From CAYNTG01 sp964400105 (GTDB taxonomy: Bacteria; UBP14; UBA6098), in contig CAYNTG010000044.1 in the NCBI GenBank assembly GCA_964400105.1, positions 1 to 17,162 of the forward strand: a DNA stretch of 17,162 nucleotides. Reading direction: 5' to 3'. This document shows positions 1 to 10,200 of this stretch, piece after piece (the first letter of the stretch is position 1; every line of letters begins with the position of its first letter). A program made the translations under genes and the position numbers. Below the pieces are notes generated by a model. That model saw only the letters and a program-made list of their open reading frames with translations, was not told where the DNA came from and searched no databases.

Positions 1-755
1 GTGCCACTATCCGATTTCTCCATAACCGCAGGTTCGATAGGGAGTTTTCCGAGAAAGTCGAGGCCCATTTCTTGTGCCGCCTTTTCGCCGCCACCGCTTT
101 TAAAAATATTCGTTTGTTTCCCACAATGCGGGCATATGAATCCGCTCATGTTTTCGATTATCCCTAAAATGGGAACCTGTAGTTGCTGGGAGAAATTCAC
201 CGTGCGGCGTGCGTCGGAGAGGGCGACCTGCTGCGGCGTCGTAACGATCACCGCGCCGTCCATCTCCGGGATGCGTTGGACTATACTGAGCGGTTCGTCG
301 CCGGTTCCGGGTGGCGAGTCCACAACCAGAATATCCAGCTCGCCCCACTCGACTTCGCCCAGAAATTGGTCGATCGCTTTCATCTTCATCGGACCGCGCC
401 ATATCACCGCCTGATCCCCCGGCGGAAGTAGCGAAGCCATCGAGATAATTTTAACGCCTTCCTTCATTATCGGCATAATCCCGCCGTTTTCCGATGTCAT
501 AAGCCGCTGCCCCTCGATGCCGGTCATCTTGGCCACGCTCGGTCCGTGTATATCTATGTCGAGTAGTCCCACTTTTTTCCCAGATTTTGCAAATCCGTAA
601 GCGAGATTTACCGCTACGGTCGATTTGCCGACACCACCCTTGCCCGATAGAACCAGAATTTTATGCTCGATAAGCTTCATCGCTTTATCGATCGCAAATT
701 GAGTCTCTAGTTGCGCACGCTGCGCATCCGATATAGCTTTTTTATTTTCCGACAC
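1..755 (-). CDS. mrp: Mrp/ApbC-family P-loop ATPase, Fe-S cluster carrier (C-terminus cut by window edge)
   Basis: Reading the minus strand from a GTG at 755 gives 251 codons with no stop before the edge. Visible motifs are the deviant Walker A GKGGVGKST (residues 38-46, signature Lys39), DIDIHGPS (66-73), the Walker B region VVDSPPGTGD (144-153) and a CPHC pair (Cys208, Cys211). Together these define the Mrp/NBP35/ApbC family, cytosolic homodimers that carry a Fe-S cluster on the CxxC cysteines at the dimer interface and pass it to apoproteins. The protein lacks the N-terminal DUF59/MIP18-like domain found in longer Mrp proteins. The start is well fixed: an in-frame TAA lies just upstream (767-765) and an AAGGAGG Shine-Dalgarno overlaps that stop, four bases from the GTG. 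The family normally continues some tens of residues past this point. The gene is divergent from the giant gene and no functional link to it is apparent. ParA/MinD proteins are excluded by the CPHC pair and HGPS motif. Confidence 0.95.
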   Translation of the reverse strand, partial: MSENKKAISDAQRAQLETQFAIDKAMKLIEHKILVLSGKGGVGKSTVAVNLAYGFAKSGKKVGLLDIDIHGPSVAKMTGIEGQRLMTSENGGIMPIMKEGVKIISMASLLPPGDQAVIWRGPMKMKAIDQFLGEVEWGELDILVVDSPPGTGDEPLSIVQRIPEMDGAVIVTTPQQVALSDARRTVNFSQQLQVPILGIIENMSGFICPHCGKQTNIFKSGGGEKAAQEMGLDFLGKLPIEPAVMEKSDSG

Positions 756-839
756 TATGCCTCCTTAGCATTTGGAATTCATAAATGTGAGAATTTTTAT
801 TCCTTTTGCAAGCTTTTTTACGAAAATCGTGGCATTGAC

Positions 840-970
840 GGCGGCGTCGGAGCCACGCAGTCGTCCCGACTGCGTGGCCGACGGCGGGCCGGACGGAGAT
901 TCCCATATTAAAGATTATTCTCGCTCCGGCCCGCCGTCCCGCCGAGCTATGCTCGGCGGCCAACGCCGCC
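840..970. repeat. GC-rich nested inverted repeat, potential four-way junction
   Basis: This 131-nt block sits between the divergent mrp and giant genes. An outer 8-bp stem (840-847 with 963-970, GGCGGCGT/ACGCCGCC) encloses three consecutive perfect hairpins. The first is a 12-bp stem 852-863/867-878 with loop TCC. The second is a 14-bp stem 880-893/925-938, extended by 4 bp (896-899/919-922) beyond a 2x2 internal loop. The third is a 9-bp stem 939-947/951-959 with loop TAT. Only a few bases between helices are unpaired. It is much richer in GC than the AT-rich DNA on both sides. It contains no plausible gene. It may be a non-autonomous mobile element or REP-type repeat, a structured RNA, or a bidirectional transcription barrier; the sequence alone does not decide. 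Confidence 0.8.
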
Positions 971-1080
971 TGCATTGCGCACATTCTTAAAATCACCAAC
1001 CTTGTATTACTTGAATATCGTTTTCGAGATATTCGGACAAACAAATTATCTAATCCGGCGTATCTAACGGCTTTTTGTGT

Positions 1081-1089
1081 TGCTATACT
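1081..1089 (+). promoter_or_regulatory. Candidate extended -10 promoter for the giant gene
   Basis: TGC followed by TATACT (1084-1089) fits an extended -10 element (TGn plus 5 of 6 matches to TATAAT). No good -35 hexamer lies about 17 nt upstream (1061-1066 reads TATCTA), as is common with extended -10 promoters. Transcription would begin near 1096, leaving a leader of roughly 55 nt. Predicted from sequence only. Confidence 0.4.
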
Positions 1090-1140
1090 TTATATGAGAT
1101 CATATATTAAATGAATGTGTTTTTTGCATTGCGGTTTTCG

Positions 1141-1145
1141 AAAGG
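1141..1145 (+). promoter_or_regulatory. Ribosome binding site that decides the giant gene's start
   Basis: AAAGG followed by four A precedes the ATG at 1150. The upstream in-frame ATG at 1111 has no comparable site and would put 13 residues in front of an otherwise ideal signal peptide. The start at 1150 is therefore preferred. Confidence 0.7.
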
Positions 1146-1149
1146 AAAA

Positions 1150-1227
1150 ATGTCGAAATATAAAATCCTTCCAATTATCTTAATTCTACTGATTCTCGGG
1201 CTGACCAACACTATGGGAGCGGAAGCC
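1150..1227 (+). other. Signal peptide of the giant protein
   Basis: Residues 1-26 have a short basic start (Lys3, Lys5), a hydrophobic core of Ile/Leu from residue 6 to 18 and an A-x-A site (Ala24-Glu-Ala26) before Gly27-Pro28. This is a standard Sec type I signal peptide. There is no lipobox cysteine. The mature protein would begin near Gly27. Confidence 0.85.
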
Positions 1228-4200
1228 GGTCCCATCACGATAGATATTCCCGCGACCGTTTTCGCGAGTCCGGAAGATTTTTTGGCTTCTTATGGAGACT
1301 GCTTGGGCAACTCTCAGGGGAGTTTGCCTTTATATTGCAATTGGTTAGTCGCTACCGGCGCTACAACTTACGAAACCCTATGGGCATATCTCGAACGCGA
1401 GGGTTGTTCGGCGTTTGGGGGAACTGCGGAAAAGCGCGCGACTATCCTCGAATTCAATATATCCACTATCCCGGACATGGCGTTCATCAGCGATGTTAGC
1501 CTCATTATGCAGGTCGATTCGGTCTATTGTTCGGAGGCCACCGATCCGGAGCTTCAATGCAGCGACATGCTCTCGACAACGACGCGACCTTCGGATAGAA
1601 TGGTGAATTCGGTCAATCTTAGCGATGCATTGGGCGGGAATCTTGACGATAAGGATTACTTTTACGGCAAACCGGTTCCAGATACTGGCGAGGTTTCGGT
1701 TCACCTTAACGCCGACGGCAAAACCGATTTTGCAAACCAGCTCGACGACGACTGGTTTGCACTCGGAATTTCGATATGCGAATTCACTTCGGCAAGCGGT
1801 AAATCCGTCGTAAGGTTCAAACCGAAGGGTTTTCAGAAGATCCGTGTGACCTATTATAACTCGATGGCTATCACCGTCCAGACCGATTTTGAGGACGGTC
1901 AGCTCACTATCGACGACAGCCTCGTTGTAGCATCGCCCTATATCGTATCGTGGCACGAGGACGATCTTCACGTCGTCAACACCGACAGTGTCCAGACACC
2001 GGGACTCGGCGTGAAATACCTATATCGATATTGGTCGGACGGCGGCGCCAAGCGCCATACCGTTCATATCAGCCCGGATACGCTCGTCTATACCGCCTAT
2101 TTCGATACTCTTTTTCAACTGATTATCCATGCGCCGGGATATACCAACCCGACGCCGATTCATCCCGACAGCGTATGGTTCGATCCGCGTTCGTGGGCGA
2201 ATATCGATATCGAACCGGATACGATCTTCCTTCGTGCGGATTCGCTCGAAAGGCATATTTTTCGCGGTTGGAATGGAGTCGGCTCCGGCTCTTACACCGG
2301 CCCGAATAACGCGGCTTCCGTCCAGATGAACGAGCCGATCAATCAATATGCGATCTACGATACCGCCTATTGGCTCGGTCTCGATTACGAAGGCTGCGGA
2401 ATCGGTGTTCCGGCGCAGATTGGCGAGGGTTGGGTATTTGTTCACGATTCGGTCGAGGCGATGACCGCCGAATCGCTCGAGGTCGAGGGGGCTTGGTATA
2501 TATTCTCGCACTGGTCTGGATCGGTCGGGGATCTGCGGGACAGCACCGAAGCGCGAACCTGGTATGTCAATCCCGATCTTCCGCGCACGATAGTGGCGCA
2601 TTACGATGTGAATCCCGAGCTCGAGGTCTTTCCAGATTACATGAGTATCGTCGCGCCGGGGCATTATTTTCTTTTGCCGGCGATAATCGATGCTTCGGTG
2701 GATTATTCCGTCGATAGCTTCCGTTTCACAATGAACTACAACGAATCGAAGCTCGATTTTGTCGAGCTTATTAATTCCAGCGTCCTTTGGGCCGAACTCA
2801 CCGCGACTCCAAGCGCTTCGTCCGTCTCGGTCTTCGGCGATGTTCCGGGTTCGGTTATGGATATCACTCCGCCGGAGACGCTTTTTTACTATCGAATGCA
2901 GGCGCGCCTTGATGCCTCCGGCCTCGACACGATAACATTCGACTCTTTCGATTATGCCTTTGCCGGTGCGGAAACGCGCCCTGGCTATGTCAATATCGTT
3001 CCGCTGGATATTGCGATTACTGTTACCAACGATTACGGCGGCGATTCGGTTTGGATCGACGGCACGGCATATCCGGCTCCCTATTCGGAGACATGGGTCG
3101 GCGCGGAAATCCACGAGATTGGATCCGATACGCTGAATCCGATCTCGCCGGGTCAGATGGCGCGTTTCGTCGGATGGTCAGATTCCGGCGCACGTTTCCA
3201 CGAAGTCCAGCCGATCTCCGACAGCACATTTACCGCCAAATTCGATACACTTTTATATCTCGATGTCGTTTCGACGTTCGGCACGCCGACCGGCAGCGGT
3301 TGGTTCGATCGCGGCGAGGAGCCGGCTTTTTCCGTTTCGCCGGAGATCGTCGTCGATGGTCTTTCGCGCGATGTCTTCGTCGAATGGGACGGCGTTGGAA
3401 CAACCGCGTTCAGCGGATCGGACAACCCCGCGAGCTGCACAATTTTGACTCCGATCGTCGAGACGGCGGTTTGGCAGCACCAGTTCTGGCTCGAACTGGA
3501 ATTCGAGGGAGCCGGAGGCGCGATTCCGGCATTGACCGGCGAGGGCTGGCAGGACAGTGGATCGTGGACGCCGATCTCCACCGATAGCGTTGTTCTCGAC
3601 GGCGCAACACCATATTATTTTTCATGGTGGTCCGGCGGCACTGTCGCCGACAGATTCACGCACTCCACAGAAGCATTCATCGATGGCATCGATACTATAG
3701 TGGCTATCTATTCGGATGTGCCGTTCTCGTTCGCTTTCGATGTCCCTGAGACAATCATAGGCGCTCCATCCGGTGTTGTCGATATCCCGGTCGCAATCGA
3801 TATTCCGACATCGACGGAGCTTTCCGAGATCGGCTTTAACCTCTATTTCGACGGCCTCGATCTCGATTATTCCGGCGTTCTCGTCGGCGATCTTCCGTGG
3901 GCAAACCTCGATGGAACGGACCTTTCCGCTGGATCGAGTGGGCATATATATATCCATGCTCAAAATCCGACCGGACTTGACACCGACCCCGGAGACGGGC
4001 TTTGCATCATTCGCCTCAACATCGCCCCGACCGCTTCGGGCGAGAGCGAGATTATCGCGTCGGACGGCAGTTTCGATGTTGCAGTGGCATCGCCGGATAG
4101 CGGGATTATCGATGTTCGCGGTGCGATTTCCGCAACGGTCTCGACCGCTCCAATCGACGGCATTGTTAAAGTCGATTCCGACTTTTTTGCGTCGCCCTTC

Positions 4201-7200
4201 TCGGCTTCGTGGGGATATGCCTTAACCCATCTCATCGATGTCCAATCGCCGCAGTTCCCCGAAGCGGGCGTTAGGATGACTTTTACCGATTGGTCGGACG
4301 AGGGCGCGCGAGCCCACGACGTTTCGCCGATTTCCGATACATCATTCACCGCGAATTTCGATATAGATTATAGATTACAGGTTATTTCAGAGCATGGCGT
4401 TACATCCGGTTCCGGATGGTATTCCGTCGGCACCGAGGTGCCGTTTAGCGTCGATGTCGATTCGGTTATGGACGTCGGCAGCTACTACCTTTTCGACGGT
4501 TGGATCGGCGATGGTGATTCGGCCTATACCGGGCCGGTGAGAGCCGCACTCGCAAAAATTTTCGAGCCGTGCACCGAAACCGCTCGATGGGTTGCATATC
4601 ATGAGCTTACGCTGGACTATGCCTCTGTTCCGGTCGATCCGCTTTTGACCGGCGATGGATTTTATGATGAGGCAACTGTCGCGGCAATCTCCGCGCCGGA
4701 TTCCGTCTTCGACGGCCTGGATTGGTATTATTTCGTCTATTGGAGCGGCGCTGGAGCCGTCTCCGACCGACTTTCCCCGGATACCGACATTGCGATGCAC
4801 GAACCGACGAATCTGACAGCCGTTTATTCGAGTTCGCCATCTAACATGCTTTTCGGCCCTCCGGCGGAGAATTACGCCGTTTCGGGTTCGTATTGCCGTG
4901 TTCCTGTAATCTATTATGGCGAAACGATTTCCGCAGACAGCATCGCTTTCGATATCGACTTCGATCCGGCGGACATCTCGGCATCGAGCGTTATCGGGGA
5001 CGATTTCGACTGGGATGAGATCGAGCTTACCGGTTCAGCCGGTTCGGTGAATATTTATGCCCGAAACACTGCGGCATTCGAGATTCACGACGGCGATACG
5101 CTGCTTTCCATAATCTTTTATGTCCTGGCGACCTCTGGCGTAATTCCAATCAATTTCTCCGATCCCGATTTCGATCTTACCGGCGCTATCCCGATCGATG
5201 GCACGATTACGATATCGAGTTCGATAAACGTCACCGTTCGCACCGATTTCGGCGGCGCGGTCGTCGTCGATGGCGAATATTACGGCTCCGATTATTCAGC
5301 CGAATGGCCCGCCGGAAGCGAGCATCAGATCGCTGTCGCAGAATATCAGCGTGTTGGAGTCGGACAACGGAAATATTTCGATCTATGGAGCGACGGCGGT
5401 GCCAGATCGCACTATATCGCCCCGGTTGACGATTCGATCTTCGTGGCGGTCCACGAGGACAGATATTATCTATTTGTCGAAAGCGATTTGGGAGTTGCCA
5501 GCGGGAGCGGTTGGTTCGGCAGCGGCGAGAGAGCGGAATTTTCCGTCCAGCCCACAACGACAACGGTCGGCGGGGATAGATTCACGTTCGCGGGCTGGAT
5601 CGGCAGCGGTTCGGGAGGCTATTCCGGGCCGGACAGCATATCTTCAGTAACGATGTTCGCGCCGATACGTGAGACGGCCGAATGGAACACCGAGCACTAT
5701 CTCGGTTTGTCATTCACCGGAACCGGCGGAACCGCGCCGGAGATGAGCGGCGCCGGATGGCACGATCTCGGCGAATGGGCATCGATTACCACATCGTCAT
5801 CGGTCGTCGATCCGGTTACTTCGACTTCTTATGCCTTTAGCCACTGGACCGGCGGCGTTTTCGCCGATTCGACCGATCCATCGACCTCTATCCTGATGAG
5901 TTCTTCGACAGTGGCAATCGCAATTTACACCGGTGCCGGCATTGACGCCGCCGATTCGCTATGGACAACGGTCGGTGAGACGGTCTCGATTCCGATCTAT
6001 GCCATCTCGAGCGCGCCGGTCGATCTCGACACAATCGAGTTATCGATTACGTTCGGCGGCGGAATTCTCGAACTTGGCGATGTTATGCCATGCGGAATCG
6101 CATGGGATTTTTTGGATGCGACCTCGATCGATCTCGGAGGCGGAGTCGTTCGCATCGATGTCGAGGCTTATCGCTCGACCCCGTTTGCGGTCGATGGCAT
6201 CGACCGACTTTTCTGCATCGAAATGACTTCGACAGCTACCGGCGAAGCGCCGTTCGATGTCGAGGTGAACCACGTTCACTCGCACGATTTCGCAGCCATC
6301 GGAGGCGACCGCGTTGTTGTCGTTTCCGGCGTCGCGGATATCACGCTCGCGAGTGCGGTCGCGGAAAACATCTCCCTCGATGGAACGATTTATCTGGCGG
6401 GAAGCGTCGTTCCGGTACCTGCGGGAAGCCCGCATATTGCGGTCGCGCCGCTTATCGTCCCGGACGCGCCGGGTGATCGTTTCCGATTCGATTCATGGAA
6501 CGATAGACCGGAACGTGAGCGCGAGATCCGCCCGATTGCGGACTCGACTATTACGGCGCTTTATTCGGCGCAGCACTCGGTTTCGATTTATAGCGAGTTC
6601 GGCGAAACATTCGGCGGAGAATGGTTCTTCGATGGCGATACGGCGATTTGCTCGATCGCGCCGGATTCGATTTCCGTAGGCGACTCGATAATATACATCT
6701 TCAGAGAATGGTCTGGCGATTATTCCGGCGATGAGAATCCATGCACCCTCGTTATCGATGCGGCAAAGGATATCGTCGCGGTTTGGGACACGCTATATCG
6801 TGTTCGGGTCGAGAGCGAATACGGAACGTCGGAGACGAACGGCTGGTGCGCCGCAGGCGATTCTATAATGCTGCGCGTTAGGCCCACGACCGTTGTCGAT
6901 GGCGGATCGCGCCATCTCTTCACGAACTGGATCGGAGAGGGCGGCGGCTCGTATTCCGGCCCGGACGATTCGCTATGGCTGCATCCGGCATCGCCGATTT
7001 TCGAGACGGCGGAGTGGCAAACCCAGCACATGGTTATGGTTTTTAATGGCGGTCGTGGAACGATTTCCGGCGGCGGCTGGTTCGACGAAGGAGATACCGC
7101 GTGGTTCGGCATCACTCCGACGACGATAGATTCGATTACAGGCATCCGATGGGTATTCGACGGCTGGTCAGGCGACGGCGACGATTCATATAGTGGCGAG

Positions 7201-10200
7201 GAGATCGATACATTCTGCACCGTGAACGAGCCGATCACCGAGACCGCCGCGTGGATGCTGGAGTTCCAACTCACCGTGACCGACGGCGGTCATGGCATCG
7301 CTTATGGCTCCGGATGGTTTGCTTCGGGAGATTCAGCGGAGTTTTATATCGAGCCGGACAGCGAGATGATCCATGACGGCGTGGCGTGGCGCTTCATCGG
7401 CTGGACTGGCGATGGAGTGGGTTCATATTCCGGCGACGACAATCCAGCGCAATGTCTTATGGATGCGCCGATTACCGAGGAAGCCGGTTGGGGAATCCGT
7501 TATCATATAACGATCGTCGATTCCGGCGCATCGGGGATTCCAGAGTTCGATGGCGAGGGCTGGTTTGCGAGAGGTTCGTGGCAGCCGATCTCGGCACCGC
7601 CGATCGTTATCTCCGGCAGCAGTCGATTCTCATTCATGCGATGGAGCGGGGGCACATTCGACGATCCAAGCTCGCCGACCACGCTCGTCGAAATCGACAC
7701 GACCCGCGTTCTCACGGCGCATTACTCCAATTTCGAGATTTCTCCGCCGGAAACGACGATCGTCGCCGCCGGGGATACCTTCTATGTGCCGATAACCCTT
7801 TATTACCCATTCTATTATTCACTGATGAACATCCAGTTCAACCTCCACTTTCCCCATGCGCTGGTCGATTTCATAAACGTCATGGAAAGCCCCGACATGA
7901 GCTGGAGCACGTTGACGCCATTCCCGATGGGCGACGGCCTTATTACGATCTACGGAAACCGCAGCCCGATCTACGTTACGCCGCCCACGGTCCTATGCAT
8001 AGCGAGGTTCGTTTCGACAGGTAGCGAGGCGAGTATCGATTCGATTTATCTTTCCGATTTTGCATACGATATTTCCGGCGCGAATTCCAACACCGGAACG
8101 CTTATAATCGGCGCGCCCATCGATGTTATCGTTCGCACCGATTATGCCGGTGCGGATGCAAAGGTGCTTATCGGCGGCGTTCAGAATTCTTCGCCGTTCG
8201 AGGCAACATGGCTTGCCGGAGAGCCTCATTCCATCGGCGCATTGAGATACTACAACTCCGGCGCAACCCGCGCAGCGTGGCGAAGCTGGTCGGATGGCGG
8301 CGCAATTCAGCATACTATAGCACCGATGCTCGACGACACATTTACCGCGAATTACGGCACAGAGCACTGCCTGACAGTCGAAGCGCCGCACGGATCACAA
8401 TTCGGACAGGGCTTTTATCCCGAAGGCGACAGCGCCGAATTCGGGCTTCTCGATAGAACGGTTATCGAGGGCCAAACCGAATACACGCTTTCGGCATGGA
8501 GCGGTGCTGGAACCGGGCATTATAGCGGCCCCGACAACCCGGCTCGATGCCGGATAGATGCACCGATTACGGAAACAGCTTTATACGATATTCGTCATTA
8601 TCTCACCGTCGATGGTGTATATTCCGACGCGACCGGAGAGGGATGGTTCGACGAGGGTTGGCCGACGGAGTTCGCGGTCGATGAGACGATTATAGATGTT
8701 TCCGATGGGACGCGGCGCGTCTTCGACGGATGGAGCGGCGCTTATTCCGGGCCGGATAATCCGGCGACATGGAACGTAATTTCGCCTAATACCGAGACCG
8801 CCGAATGGAGTCTCGAACATCTTTTAACTATCGAAACCGTTCGCGCAGCAGCGACCGGCGGCGGATGGCATACATCCGGCGACTCATTCGAGATATCCAT
8901 CGATGATGCGGTCGATTCGATCACCGGCGTTCGATGGGAATTCGCGGGATGGATAATCGGAGGCGACACTATCGTCGATAATCCTGTGGAAATCGCTATC
9001 GCCGGGCCGGAAACGGCGCGGGTAATTTGGGAGCTTCGTTTCGAGCTTGAAGTCATATCCGACCACGGTTTGACAGACGGCGGCGGATGGTTTGCCGATG
9101 GCGAATCGACAGAATTCTCGGTCGATCCGGAAACGGTAACCGTCGGCGATTCGAGGTTCGTTTTCCTCGGGTGGATCGGAACCGGAGACGGTTCATACGA
9201 CGGCATCGAGAATCCGCATTCCTTGTCCATTATCGGCCCGATGACCGAGACGGCGCTTTGGCGAACCCAGCATTATCTCCACGTCGATGGTGGGCCTTCT
9301 TCGGCAACCGGAGAGGGCTGGCATAATCGAGCTTCGAACGCCTCGTTCTCGGTGACCGATCCGGTTATCGAGAGCGAAGGGATTCGTCGGGTATTCGAGT
9401 GGTGGTTCGGTTTCGGCGATGGAAGCTATACCGGCGCGGGAAATCCAGCCGGATGCACGATGAACGGCCCGATTTTGGAGAGCGCGCAATTCGGAACATT
9501 CTATCGTATGGATGTTCACAGCGATCACGGCACGACATTCGGTGGCGGCTATATCCGCGACGGCGAATCGGAATTCTTCTCCGTAGCGCCGGAATCGGTC
9601 GAGATCGACGGGAGATTATTTGTATTTAATCTATGGGTCGGAGATGGCCCGGGTTCGTATTCTGGGGAAAACATCGCGGCGATCGCATATCCGGATAGCG
9701 CTATCGAAGAGGTCGCGCATTGGGATACGCTTTTCGGCCTCGAACTCGCTTCGGATAGCTGCGGAGCCGCCGATCCGCTCCTCGAATCGGAGGGCTATTT
9801 TGCCGCCGGTTGGATCGATATCTCTGCCGAAAATCCCGTTTTCGACGGCGAAGATCGCTATCATTTCCGCGCGTGGCGCGGCGGAGTTTTCACAGACAGC
9901 CTTTCCGCCGATGCACGGATCGATCTCAGCTCGCCCGATACGGCGATAGCGATTTACGGTTCGTTCGAGTTCAGCCCGGCAGACACAACCATTTGTTCCG
10001 CGAACGACACGATTTGGGTTTCGATGATCCTTCACGAAAATCTGCCGCTCCATTGGATCGATTCGATAGGCTTCGATATTTATTACGACGGCGATTTGCT
10101 CACCTATTACGACATTTCCGAAGACGTGGATGTCGATTGGGACACGAAGCTCGCCGTGCCTATCGCACGCGCGACCGACACAGGAATGCGGATTCTCGCC

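Noticed and set aside
711..1044. Short frames across the mrp-giant intergenic region on both strands
   Set aside because: They run through the perfect hairpins of the inverted repeat and into the mrp start; their sequences have no protein-like pattern.
1111..1149. ATG at 1111 as the start of the giant gene
   Set aside because: It has no Shine-Dalgarno and would place 13 residues ahead of a complete signal peptide; ATG 1150 has AAAGG at good spacing.
2020..3114. Long minus-strand frame of 364 codons inside the giant gene
   Set aside because: It lies opposite a clearly modular coding sequence. Its product is Arg/Ile-rich with no domain, and it comes from the strong GAT/TCG/ATC codon bias of the plus-strand gene.
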